A stretch of DNA of 64,000 nucleotides from Clostridia bacterium (GCA_017516965.1 JAFXAP010000015.1:62001-126000), one strand, 5' to 3'. Shown: positions 44,947-52,528, numbered from the stretch's first letter. Notes: generated from the sequence alone by a model not told the origin. Numbers and translations: made by a program.

Positions 44947-45210
44947 ATGTGTGTTAAAGACGTAGTAATTCAAAATCAAGTTGGTCTTCATGCCCGCCCC
45001 GCAACCTTCTTCATCCAGAAGGCAAACGAGTTTAAGTCATCTATCTGGGTTGAAAAGGATGAAAGAAAGGTAAATGCAAAAAGTTTGCTTGGTGTTCTTT
45101 CCCTTGGTATTATCGGTGGCACAAGCATTAAAATTATTTGCGACGGCAGTGATGAAGCTGACGCTATGGCAGGCCTTGTAGAGTTGGTAGAATCAGGCTT
45201 TGCTGACTAA
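44947..45210 (+). CDS. HPr-family phosphocarrier protein
   Basis: Phosphocarrier of the sugar PTS, or its catabolite-repression relative. The 87-aa protein has the active His in VGLHARPATFF (residue 15 region) and Ser in AKSLLGVLSLG (residue 46 region), so it may be controlled by HPr kinase. The ATG follows GAGGAG with a longish spacer. No ptsI is adjacent, so the name ptsH is likely but not proven. Confidence 0.9.
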   Translation: MCVKDVVIQNQVGLHARPATFFIQKANEFKSSIWVEKDERKVNAKSLLGVLSLGIIGGTSIKIICDGSDEADAMAGLVELVESGFAD

Positions 45211-45229
45211 TATTTAACTTAAAAAAATG

Positions 45230-45275
45230 TTGACAATTTTGCCTGACCGTTGTATAATATCACGGTCAGGCAAAA
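45230..45275 (+). promoter_or_regulatory. Consensus promoter with a 13-bp inverted repeat centred on its -10 box
   Basis: TTGACA (45230-45235) and TATAAT (45253-45258), 17-bp spacing. A perfect 13-bp inverted repeat (45237-45249 with 45263-45275) surrounds the -10, whose centre is also the dyad centre. It points toward the tRNA-Pro region. There is no T-run after the hairpin, so it is not a normal terminator of the HPr gene. It looks like an operator or a cruciform-forming control site. Confidence 0.7.
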
Positions 45276-45296
45276 ATAATTGAGAATTGAAAATTT

Positions 45297-45448
45297 CTGG
45301 GTGTGGCGCAGCTGGATGCTTGGCTTTGCGGGGTCCAGAGCAAAACATCATTATAAATTAAATCACATCTATCCGGGTGTGGCGCAGCTGGATGCTTGGC
45401 TTTACGGGGTCCAGAGTAAAACATCATTATAAATTAAATCACATCTAT
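45297..45448 (+). repeat. Two tandem 76-bp units beginning with the tRNA-Pro 5' part
   Basis: Units 45297-45372 and 45373-45448 differ at only three positions. Each starts with the first 19 bases of the intact tRNA-Pro that follows (one mismatch in unit 1), covering the acceptor 5' strand and D-arm start, then diverges into unrelated sequence. They lack an anticodon stem, T-loop and CCA, so they are not working tRNAs. The unit length equals the 76-nt tRNA. Confidence 0.85.
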
Positions 45449-45524
45449 CCGGGTGTGGCGCAGCTGGTAGCGCGCTTGACTGGGGGTCAAGAGGCCGCAG
45501 GTTCAAGTCCTGTCACTCGGACCA
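45449..45524 (+). tRNA. tRNA-Pro, anticodon GGG
   Basis: A 76-nt cloverleaf with encoded CCA. The acceptor stem pairs 45449-45455 with 45514-45520, with one G-U pair. The anticodon stem CTTGA/TCAAG holds a 7-nt loop with anticodon GGG, and the T-arm has GGTTCAAGTCC. It decodes CCC and CCU. A terminator follows immediately. Confidence 0.95.
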
Positions 45525-45556
45525 AAAATCCTCATTCGTAAGAATGGGGATTTTTA
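45525..45556 (+). terminator. Terminator of tRNA-Pro
   Basis: A stem of about 14 bp with one G-U pair and a GTAA loop, followed by five T residues, directly after the CCA end. Confidence 0.85.
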
Positions 45557-45835
45557 CTTTTTCACTCTTCACTTTTCACTCTTCACTATTCTCTGCATTT
45601 TTTGATAGAGGATTTTTGGAAGTAATAAGTAATAGTGAATAGTGAAGAAGTTCGGTGTCTGCTTCGCAGACTAATTTATAAAATTTCGCAAAATGCCGAT
45701 TTCGGCATTTTCTTTTTTGCGCTAGTTTATGCGTTTTCACATTCTCCAGGTGCTTTTTGCTGATTCAAAATTATTAAACAAACAAGTAACATCACTCCTT
45801 TCTTGTTTGTTGCTATCATAAAACAGTGCATGTTT
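45557..45835. other. Repeat-rich intergenic region beside tRNA-Pro
   Basis: This stretch without a confirmed gene holds TTCACT-type short repeats (45561-45590), an 11-bp inverted repeat (45581-45591 with 45637-45647), a small hairpin (45656-45670) and a terminator-like hairpin with T-run (45690-45718). It also holds a 10-bp inverted repeat (45777-45786 with 45802-45811). On the minus strand, AAAGGAG followed closely by ATG (45795-45793) opens a 21-codon frame ending near 45730. That frame could be a remnant or a tiny peptide; its ribosome-site spacing is too short to be convincing. Confidence 0.45.
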
Positions 45836-45861
45836 ACTATTGGAAAATTTTATGATATAAT
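45833..45861 (+). promoter_or_regulatory. Possible promoter of the zinc-ribbon nuclease gene
   Basis: TTTACT (45833-45838) and TATAAT (45856-45861) with 17-bp spacing, 38 bp before the gene. Confidence 0.5.
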
Positions 45862-45898
45862 TTATAAGTAATAATTTTAAAAGCGAGGTGCCGAAGTT

Positions 45899-47554
45899 AT
45901 GGCAGAAAAGAAATATATAATTGATAATGCCGAACTGATGGCAGAATGGGATTGGGAGAAAAACAAAGACCTTGGATTAGCTCCCCAAAAAGTGACTTGC
46001 GGTAGCGGAAGAAAAGTGTGGTGGAAATGTGCAAAAGGACACCAGTGGGAAGCTACGATAGCCAATAGAATTAATGGCCGCGGATGCCCTTATTGTGCGG
46101 GGCAAAAAGTCTTAATAGGCTATAACGATTTACAAACAGTTAATCCTATTTTAGCAAACGAATGGGATTATGAAAAAAATGATGGATTAACACCCTTAGA
46201 CATAATGCCTAACAGCAATAAAAAAGTATGGTGGAAGTGTAGTAAAGGTCACGAGTGGCAAGCACGAATTGAACATAGAAACAATGGGGTCGGATGTCCA
46301 TATTGCTCGGGTCGATACGCCGTTAAAGGCGAAAATGATTTAGAAACAGTCAACCCCACTTTAGCAAAAGAGTGGAATCACGAAAAGAACGGCGATTTAA
46401 GCCCAGAAAATTTTACTGCAAGTAGTGGACAAAAAGTCTGGTGGAAATGCACCAAAGGGCACGAGTGGCAGGCAGCAATAGCCAATAGAAATAAAGGGCG
46501 TGGATGCCCAGTTTGTAATTCTGAACGGCAAACATCTTTTCCCGAATATGCAATTGTATATTATCTGAAAAAATATGGATTAGATGTAATGCACTCATAC
46601 AGAGGACAAGGTTACGAATTAGACATTTATATCCCATCCAAAAAAACTGCTATTGAATATGATGGTTATTTTTGGCACAAAAACAAAACAAAAAAAGATT
46701 TAGAAAAAAATCTAAAGTGTCAAAAAGACGAAATCAAACTATATAGGATAAGAGAAGGTTTGCCACTCCTGAATGACAGCTCTATAGATTACGTTGTTCA
46801 AGAAAATCAAAAAGATTTACCCATAATACTTGAAGAAATTTTAAGCGAAATAATTGGAACTAGTGTTGATGTTGACTTGGAAAGAGATAGTATTGCCATA
46901 GAAAATTTGCGAGAATATACAGAAAAAGAAAGTTCTCTTTTGTTTTCCAGTCCGGAAATAGCAAAAGAATGGAATTATGAAAAGAATGGAAATTTAAAAC
47001 CGGAACATTTTGCAGAGAATAGCAATAAAAAAGTATGGTGGAAGTGTAGCAAAGGACACGAATGGCAAGCGATAATTGCAAGTAGAAATAACTGGCATGG
47101 ATGCCCATATTGTTCAGGTCAAAAAGTCTTAAAAGGCTATAATGATTTGCAAACAGTTAATCCAGCTTTAGCAAACGAATGGAATTATGAAAAGAATAAT
47201 AGATTAACACCTATGAATGTATCGCCTAATAGTCATAAAAAAGTCTGGTGGAAATGTAGCAAAGGTCACGAGTGGCAAGCTACCATAAATCATAGAAACA
47301 ATGGAAGCGGATGCCCTTATTGTGCGGGGCGATTTGCCGTTAAAGGTAAAAATGATTTGCAAACGGTTAATCCAACTTTAGCAAACGAATGGAATTATGA
47401 AAAAAATGACGGATTAACACCTATGGATGTATTACCTAACAGCAATAAAAAAGTCTGGTGGAAATGCAGTAAAGGACACGAGTGGCAAGCCATAATAGCA
47501 AATAGAAACAAAGGTCGAGGTTGCCCTATTTGTAGAAAAAATAAAGGCAAATAG
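45899..47554 (+). CDS. Zinc-ribbon repeat protein with a central Vsr/DUF559-like nuclease domain
   Basis: I recognise the domains but know no assigned function. Six repeats of about 68 residues each contain VWWKCxKGHxW and GCPYC (Cys, His, Cys, Cys zinc ligands), as in the treble-clef/zinc-ribbon family DUF4379. Three lie before and three after a central segment (about residues 215-325). That segment reads FPEYAIVYYLKKYGL, then YELDIYIPSKKTAIEYDGYFWH, an E-x-D...E-x-D pattern of Vsr/DUF559-like PD-(D/E)xK nucleases. Codon choice (many AGA, ATA) differs from the housekeeping neighbours. The ATG follows GCGAGGTGCCGAAGTT. A second gene follows 21 bp later. A nucleic-acid cutting, possibly defensive role is inference. 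Confidence 0.8.
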   Translation: MAEKKYIIDNAELMAEWDWEKNKDLGLAPQKVTCGSGRKVWWKCAKGHQWEATIANRINGRGCPYCAGQKVLIGYNDLQTVNPILANEWDYEKNDGLTPLDIMPNSNKKVWWKCSKGHEWQARIEHRNNGVGCPYCSGRYAVKGENDLETVNPTLAKEWNHEKNGDLSPENFTASSGQKVWWKCTKGHEWQAAIANRNKGRGCPVCNSERQTSFPEYAIVYYLKKYGLDVMHSYRGQGYELDIYIPSKKTAIEYDGYFWHKNKTKKDLEKNLKCQKDEIKLYRIREGLPLLNDSSIDYVVQENQKDLPIILEEILSEIIGTSVDVDLERDSIAIENLREYTEKESSLLFSSPEIAKEWNYEKNGNLKPEHFAENSNKKVWWKCSKGHEWQAIIASRNNWHGCPYCSGQKVLKGYNDLQTVNPALANEWNYEKNNRLTPMNVSPNSHKKVWWKCSKGHEWQATINHRNNGSGCPYCAGRFAVKGKNDLQTVNPTLANEWNYEKNDGLTPMDVLPNSNKKVWWKCSKGHEWQAIIANRNKGRGCPICRKNKGK

Positions 47555-47575
47555 TAATTGTTGAAAAGGTGAATT

Positions 47576-48286
47576 ATGCAGAATACTTTAACACAATTAG
47601 AAGAAAAGTATTTATTAGAAACCAAGGAGTTCTATTTTCCGTACTTTTCTAACGAAGAAAGTTTAGATTTGTTTATCAACCGTATTTTTAAATTCGATTG
47701 GAACGATAGAAAACCAAGGCAAATGCTTTTTCAAGTACAACGTTTTGTAACGTTAGCTACTGAAATTGATAAAATTCGTCCTGCAAGAGATGGGTTACGA
47801 ATGCTATTTCTAAAGTGCTGTATGGAATCTTTAGCTAAACTATCAGATATGAAAACAACAGCATTTTACAGCTCTTTTGCAACATTTTTTAGCAAAGAAG
47901 GAAAAAAGCATATTTTGGACAAATTTTCTCTTTCCTTTATTGAGCATTCAGAAAATGGCATAGAAATTGATGAAAGTTTTGATCTTTCAATTGATGACAT
48001 TTTATCAATAATAAAAGCAATGCGAGATATGGTTGTACATGAGGGTAATTATTGGGAACTGCAATTTTTTGCATATGACAACGACTCTATATGGTTGACA
48101 CATATAGAAACAAAAGAACCTCTACTATCTAAAAACACATATGCAAATGAATCAAAACAATTAGTTACATATCACTTTGAAACTACATTGCAATATGAGA
48201 ATTTTAAGTACTATTTTGTCGAAGCGTGTATTAATTTTATTAACAATTATATCGATCAATTAGCAGTCCCAAATCGTCCACAATAA
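47576..48286 (+). CDS. Unknown protein with a HEPN-like R-x4-H motif
   Basis: A 236-aa soluble protein I do not recognise as a named family. It is largely helical in the first two thirds. The segment around residues 143-160 reads SIIKAMRDMVVHEGNYW; R150-x4-H155 is the pattern seen in HEPN RNase domains, and helices before it (TEIDKIRPARDGLRMLFLKCCMESL region) fit a HEPN bundle. The ATG follows AAAGGTGAATT and lies 21 bp after the nuclease gene, so the two are probably co-expressed. The final 60 residues contain a small beta-rich part. HEPN assignment is tentative and activity is unknown. Confidence 0.6.
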   Translation: MQNTLTQLEEKYLLETKEFYFPYFSNEESLDLFINRIFKFDWNDRKPRQMLFQVQRFVTLATEIDKIRPARDGLRMLFLKCCMESLAKLSDMKTTAFYSSFATFFSKEGKKHILDKFSLSFIEHSENGIEIDESFDLSIDDILSIIKAMRDMVVHEGNYWELQFFAYDNDSIWLTHIETKEPLLSKNTYANESKQLVTYHFETTLQYENFKYYFVEACINFINNYIDQLAVPNRPQ

Positions 48287-48410
48287 TATATTTCAAATTC
48301 AAAGCAATAGTAAAATTTCATAGTAATCAAAGGATATGTACTGTTTATGGCTGCGAAAAACCTAGTATTTATGCGGCTTTACAGAAAAGTCCTATAAGAG
48401 CACCCCGACC

Positions 48411-48456
48411 AATTACCGAATTGGACCTTTGGGTTCAGTTCGGTAATTTTTTGTTT
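48411..48456 (+). terminator. Terminator closing the two-gene cassette
   Basis: A 17-bp stem with two G-U pairs (48411-48427 with 48432-48448) and a T-run. The 120 bp before it (48287-48410) contain no gene I can support. Confidence 0.8.
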
Positions 48457-48502
48457 TAAAGGATTTTGTCGCTGTGGACTCTTGACCCGTGAGTTTCTGC
48501 AT

Positions 48503-48542
48503 TAAAAAAGCACTTGAACTTTTTAATTCAAGTGCTTTTTTG
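48503..48542. terminator. Terminator of the lipoprotein gene
   Basis: A stem of about 15 bp with an A-run on the left and T-run on the right, just after the lipoprotein stop. The minus strand ends in several T residues. Confidence 0.8.
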
Positions 48543-49805
48543 TTATTCTAGCGTCAAAGAAACTATTCCGTTTCCTACATCGCTTATCTCTACCGTAATC
48601 TTTCCGCTAAGACCTTTTAGTTTTACTACTGCAAAGCCTTCGGCATCCTCCTCGGCAATGATTTTTCCACTTTCGTCTGTCACTACCATAGTAAAGGGTT
48701 GTTCGCTGTCATAATAAGCGTTGCTTCCACTTGCGTTAACCCACAGTTTAGTTTTATTCTTTACCTCAAATGTTGCCTTTTGGCTTTGAGGAAGCTCATT
48801 ACTAAAACCGATGGTTGTTGGCGCTTTGGCAGTATCGCTACCTGCAATTGTCAGTTTTTTAACGCTATCAGTTAATTCCACTTTGCAGGTTGCAACCTTT
48901 TGAATCCCACTAACAACAACGTCATAACTTCCCTTTTGCAAGAAAACCGAGCGAGAAGTCCATTCTGTCCCGTGAATCATAAGTGAGCCTGCCACCGATT
49001 TTTTCTTGGCATTAATAACCTCAAAACTGCAGTCGCTCTCCCAAACAGCGCCCTCGGCGCAAGTAAATCTATAAAGACCTGATTGTTTTGCTTCAAAGGT
49101 AAAACGACTCTCGCCGTCGCGACCTGCCTTGGTGGCAAAACTCTTCCCCTCTTTGAGCGCAACCGCTTTTTCAGAATCCGCTCCAAATGCCCAATAAAGA
49201 CCCGCTTGTTTCATCTTTTTGGTATTTCCCTTAAATGTGATTTCAGCTGTTAAGGTTCCTTTTTTAAACAGGTGTTTTTTCATAAAACCGTTTTCAATAG
49301 AAACATCTTTATAAAGAACTTTGCCCTTTCCATCATAAAAGGTTACCTTAGGTATAGGGTATTCTTCGATATCGTCAACATAGTCGGTTGCATCATAAGC
49401 CAATAAACTAAAATAACCCGACTGTGAAAGTTGGAAGTTTATGGTTAATTTTCCGTCACACTTATAAATTTTATCTGTTGCCACCGGAGTGGTATCAAGA
49501 TCTACCGTTTCATATTTTGGCTTGGTAGAATTTTCGTTACTTGTTACGCTTTGAGAAGATGTCACTTGCGAGTTAGTAGTGATAGAAGTTGTTGTGTTAG
49601 AATCTACTGCGTTAGAGTTTGTTGTATCAGAGTTGGTTATCTCAGACTCTGAATTGACAACCGCGCTTTCGATTTCATCATTAGCAGTTTCGCCGGTATC
49701 AACTACTAAACTTTCAACAGAGAAATTGTCCGGTGCGGATTTGCAACCGCAAAAGCACAACAGCATTAACAAAGCCAAACTTAAAACCATCAATTTCTTT
49801 TTCAT
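48543..49805 (-). CDS. Surface lipoprotein with Ser/Thr/Asn-rich linker, function unknown
   Basis: A 420-aa protein with a lipoprotein signal (MVLSLALLMLLCFCGC), anchored to the outside of the membrane. Residues 35-95 are a low-complexity Ser/Thr/Asn/Val stretch. The remaining 320 residues seem to form several beta-sandwich domains (phrases such as FQLSQSGYFSLLAYD, SRFTFEAKQSGLYRFTCAEG, TKLWVNASGSNAYYD), reminiscent of repeated pre-peptidase-type beta domains. I do not recognise a catalytic site. The ATG follows AGGAGGTTTTTAT. Base composition is like the other chromosomal genes. Confidence 0.8.
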   Translation of the reverse strand: MKKKLMVLSLALLMLLCFCGCKSAPDNFSVESLVVDTGETANDEIESAVVNSESEITNSDTTNSNAVDSNTTTSITTNSQVTSSQSVTSNENSTKPKYETVDLDTTPVATDKIYKCDGKLTINFQLSQSGYFSLLAYDATDYVDDIEEYPIPKVTFYDGKGKVLYKDVSIENGFMKKHLFKKGTLTAEITFKGNTKKMKQAGLYWAFGADSEKAVALKEGKSFATKAGRDGESRFTFEAKQSGLYRFTCAEGAVWESDCSFEVINAKKKSVAGSLMIHGTEWTSRSVFLQKGSYDVVVSGIQKVATCKVELTDSVKKLTIAGSDTAKAPTTIGFSNELPQSQKATFEVKNKTKLWVNASGSNAYYDSEQPFTMVVTDESGKIIAEEDAEGFAVVKLKGLSGKITVEISDVGNGIVSLTLE

Positions 49806-49847
49806 ATAAAAACCTCCTCATTTCAAGTGCATTAATTATGCAACTAC

Positions 49848-49876
49848 ATTATAGTCCCGCATATAAGCATTGTCAA
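49848..49876 (-). promoter_or_regulatory. Consensus promoter of the lipoprotein gene
   Basis: Minus-strand TTGACA (49876-49871) and TATAAT (49853-49848), 17-bp spacing. A 15-bp palindrome (49828-49842) lies in the leader. Confidence 0.75.
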
Positions 49877-49880
49877 TATG

Positions 49881-50234
49881 TCATTTTAACTTTTCTTTCC
49901 ACTGGAGTTCTTTAAACCCGACAAGCACAAATTCATCACCTATTAGTATTGGTCTTTTAACCAGCATACCATCACTGGCTAAAAGTTTTAACATATCGTC
50001 TTGGCTCATTTGTGGCAATTTGTTTTTAAGATCTAATGATTTATAAAGCAAACCACTTGTGTTAAAAAACTTTTTAAGCGGTAGGTTACTTTTGTTATAC
50101 CAATCGGTAAGTTCATCAAGGTTTGGGTTGTTGATTTTAATGTTTCTAATCTCATAATCAACATTATTTTCTTTAAGCCATTTTTCTGCTTTTTGGCAGG
50201 TGGTACATTTAGGATAACATACAAATTTAAACAT
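49881..50234 (-). CDS. ArsC/Spx-family protein
   Basis: Thioredoxin-fold protein of the arsenate reductase/Spx/YffB family, 117 aa. It has the CxxC motif FVCYPKCTTCQKAEKWL at residues 3-19 and the family segment DGMLVKRPILIGDEFVLVGF near 95 (Arg in KRP). The two-cysteine motif resembles Spx or MgsR and single-subunit reductases; regulator and enzyme cannot be told apart from sequence. The start at 50234 follows GAGGTGAATATT. The TIGR04076 gene precedes it by 11 bp, so they share a transcript. Confidence 0.85.
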   Translation of the reverse strand: MFKFVCYPKCTTCQKAEKWLKENNVDYEIRNIKINNPNLDELTDWYNKSNLPLKKFFNTSGLLYKSLDLKNKLPQMSQDDMLKLLASDGMLVKRPILIGDEFVLVGFKELQWKEKLK

Positions 50235-50245
50235 AATATTCACCT

Positions 50246-50548
50246 CTACTCACAAACTTCAACGTAAAAGCTTACGGGTCTGAAACCATCATTACAAGAA
50301 AGCATTGCAGATTTTGGATTTTTCATCCATCCGTCGTAAAAATTTCCGCCGCCGTGGGCAAGTGCCATTACAAAGGGCGAAAGGCTTTCCCACGCGCTGT
50401 CGCAAAATCCAGACGGCTTTTGCCATCCGTCACAAATAAATACCTGCCCCTCTTTCAAATCACAAGCGTGCTCTATAGGATTTTCATATTTTTCAATCAA
50501 ATCGTCATATTGCGCTTTTTTTACTACAGTAATTTTAATTTTTATCAT
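50246..50548 (-). CDS. TIGR04076 family small protein
   Basis: A 100-aa protein that matches the TIGR04076 pattern: IKITVVKK at the start, GQVFICDGWQKPSGFCDSAWESLSPFVMALAHGG in the middle (key parts FCDSAW and ALAHGG) and CNDGFRPVSFYVE at the end. The family has conserved Cys, His and Gly residues and no known reaction to my knowledge. The start at 50548 follows GGAGTACCAAT; an upstream in-frame start would sit in the promoter. It is first in a two-gene unit with the ArsC/Spx-like gene. Confidence 0.8.
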   Translation of the reverse strand: MIKIKITVVKKAQYDDLIEKYENPIEHACDLKEGQVFICDGWQKPSGFCDSAWESLSPFVMALAHGGGNFYDGWMKNPKSAMLSCNDGFRPVSFYVEVCE

Positions 50549-50582
50549 ATTGGTACTCCAAACAAAATTATTAACTAATTGT

Positions 50583-50611
50583 ATTATAGCATAGATGCTT
50601 TTCTTTGGCAA
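50583..50611 (-). promoter_or_regulatory. Promoter of the TIGR04076-ArsC/Spx unit
   Basis: Minus-strand TTGCCA (50611-50606) and TATAAT (50588-50583) with 17-bp spacing. Confidence 0.6.
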
Positions 50612-50646
50612 ATGCAAATAGAGTATTAAAAATTCACAATTTGTTA

Positions 50647-50675
50647 TTGAACAAAATGAAAAAATAATATATAAT
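50647..50675 (+). promoter_or_regulatory. Promoter of the membrane HTH regulator
   Basis: TTGAAC (50647-50652) and TATAAT (50670-50675) with 17-bp spacing, 35 bp before the gene. Confidence 0.6.
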
Positions 50676-50710
50676 GATTGTGTAAAATCTTATTAAAGGA
50701 AGTGAACCGC

Positions 50711-51301
50711 GTGGCTGTAAGTGAAGAAAAGCTAAGAGAAAATTTTGCAAGAAACCTAACGCATTACCGCAAGGCTTTAGGTCTTACCCAAAGCGAACTT
50801 GCCGAAAGGCTTAGTTACTCTGATAAATCAATCTCTAAATGGGAGCGTGGCGACGGACTGCCAGACCTTACCGTTACTGTGCAGCTTGCCGAAATATTTG
50901 GTCTTACCGCCAACGATTTGCTTGCCGAAAAGCCTCGTCGCAAGCTTATGACCACACGCAACAAAATCATAATCACTATTCTTTCAATAGGACTTGCTTG
51001 GCTTGTTGCAACAATACTTTTCTTCCTTTTTGAACTTATCTTACCTAATGTTTATAACTGGTGGCTACTTTATATTTACGCTATACCCATCAGCGCTATT
51101 GTGGGCATTGTTTTTTCTTGCATCTGGTGGAAAAAGATACACATTTTTGCATCGATTTCCGCGCTTATCTGGTCGGTAGCATTTTGCATTATGTTAACTG
51201 TAAATTCGCTTGTCAACCAACCAAAAATACATCTTATATTTATCGTTGCCGCCGTTTTGCAGATTTTAACGGTGCTTTGGTTTTTAATTAAAAAGCAGTA
51301 A
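50711..51301 (+). CDS. Membrane-anchored XRE-type transcriptional regulator
   Basis: A 196-aa protein with an N-terminal helix-turn-helix domain (NLTHYRKALGLTQSELAERLSYSDKSISKWERG; core LTQSELAERLSYSDKSISKW) and four hydrophobic helices from residue 85 on. DNA-binding plus membrane segments suggests it senses a membrane or cell-wall signal. The start is probably GTG at 50711 behind AAAGGAAGTG, although the GTG at 50702 cannot be ruled out. No obvious partner gene is adjacent. Confidence 0.85.
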   Translation: MAVSEEKLRENFARNLTHYRKALGLTQSELAERLSYSDKSISKWERGDGLPDLTVTVQLAEIFGLTANDLLAEKPRRKLMTTRNKIIITILSIGLAWLVATILFFLFELILPNVYNWWLLYIYAIPISAIVGIVFSCIWWKKIHIFASISALIWSVAFCIMLTVNSLVNQPKIHLIFIVAAVLQILTVLWFLIKKQ

Positions 51302-51303
51302 AA

Positions 51304-51336
51304 GACTTGGGGTTTTAAAACACCAAGTTTTTTCTT
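51304..51336 (+). terminator. Terminator of the HTH regulator gene
   Basis: A 12-bp stem with one mismatch (51305-51316 with 51317-51328, loop drawn from the TTTTAAAA centre) and a following T-run. Confidence 0.65.
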
Positions 51337-51359
51337 TGTAATAAATTAAGTAAATGCTA

Positions 51360-51388
51360 TTGAAAATTATATCACATTGCGATATAAT
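51360..51388 (+). promoter_or_regulatory. Promoter of ychF
   Basis: TTGAAA (51360-51365) and TATAAT (51383-51388) with 17-bp spacing, 40 bp before the ychF ATG. Confidence 0.7.
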
Positions 51389-51427
51389 AAGGGGTGGTAT
51401 TTACCAATTTTAAGGAGATTTTAGATT

Positions 51428-52528
51428 ATGAAATTAGGTATGGTAGGGTTGCCAAACGTTGGCAAATCAACCCTTTTTAATGCAATAACAAACGCAGGCG
51501 CACAGTCAGCAAACTACCCTTTTTGCACTATTGAACCAAACGTTGGTATGGTAAGTGTTCCTGATGCGCGTCTTGAAAAATTAGCCGAGATTTATAACCC
51601 TGACAAATTCACCCCTGCGGTAATTGAATTTGTTGATATTGCAGGTCTTGTAAAAGGCGCATCAAAGGGCGAAGGTCTTGGTAACAAGTTTTTAAGCAAT
51701 ATTCGTGAGGTTGATGCCGTAGTTCACGTGGTTCGCTGTTTTGAAAGCACCGACATTATTCACGTAGAAGGTTCGGTTGACCCACTGCGTGATATAGAAA
51801 CTATAAATCTTGAACTTATACTCTCTGATATTGAAATTGCTCAGCGCCGTCTTGACAAGGCTACAAAAGCGCTTAAGGGCGACAAATCTATGCAGTCAGA
51901 GGTTGACTTTTTAAAGCGACTTATCTCTCATCTTGAAGAGGGTCTACCCGCGCGTTCGGTTGAAATTACAAGTGATACCGAAAAGGAAGTTCTTGAAACC
52001 ACCTCCCTGCTTTCAGCAAAGCCCGTTATTTATGCTTGCAATATGAGTGAAGACGATTTCAGAAACGGTATTGACTCAAACCCGGGCTATAACGCGGTAA
52101 AGGAAGCCGCCGCAAAAGAAAATGCTGAAATACTGCCAATTTGCGCAGCGCTTGAATCTGAACTTGCAGGTTTAGAGGCAGACGAAAAGACAATGTTTTT
52201 AGAAGATTTGGGTCTTGAACGTTCGGGTCTTGACCGTATGATTCAAAAATGTTACAGCCTTTTAGGTCTTATATCTTACCTTACTGCAGGCAAACCTGAA
52301 GTAAGAGCCTGGACCATTGAGCGCGGTACCAAAGCGCCTCAGGCGGCAGGCAAAATCCATACCGACTTTGAGCGTGGCTTTATTCGCGCCGAGGTTATAG
52401 CCTATGACGACTTTATGGCTTGTGGCGGTAATATGGTAACCGCCAAAGAAAAGGGTCTTGTTCGTAGCGAGGGCAAAGAATATGTTATGAATGATGGAGA
52501 TATAGTTCTTTTCAGATTTAATGTATAA
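51428..52528 (+). CDS. ychF: OBG-family ATPase YchF
   Basis: Ribosome-associated P-loop ATPase of the Obg family, involved in stress responses. The 366-aa protein has G1 [14 protein letters not shown], switch regions ([22 protein letters not shown]), a coiled-coil insertion, and the C-terminal TGS domain with [22 protein letters not shown] and [11 protein letters not shown]. Length and sequence are normal. The ATG follows TAAGGAGATTTTAGATT. Confidence 0.97.
   Translation: MKLGMVGLPNVGKSTLFNAITNAGAQSANYPFCTIEPNVGMVSVPDARLEKLAEIYNPDKFTPAVIEFVDIAGLVKGASKGEGLGNKFLSNIREVDAVVHVVRCFESTDIIHVEGSVDPLRDIETINLELILSDIEIAQRRLDKATKALKGDKSMQSEVDFLKRLISHLEEGLPARSVEITSDTEKEVLETTSLLSAKPVIYACNMSEDDFRNGIDSNPGYNAVKEAAAKENAEILPICAALESELAGLEADEKTMFLEDLGLERSGLDRMIQKCYSLLGLISYLTAGKPEVRAWTIERGTKAPQAAGKIHTDFERGFIRAEVIAYDDFMACGGNMVTAKEKGLVRSEGKEYVMNDGDIVLFRFNV

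Noticed and set aside
45237-45275. Rho-independent terminator of the HPr gene
   Set aside because: The inverted repeat has a 13-nt centre and no following T-run, and it encloses a consensus -10 box.
45297-45448. Two extra tRNA genes
   Set aside because: Only the first 19 bases match; no anticodon arm, T-arm or CCA can form.
45899-47554. CRISPR-like array from the regular DNA repeats
   Set aside because: Repeats are about 200 bp, imperfect and in one frame encoding zinc-ribbon units; no spacers.
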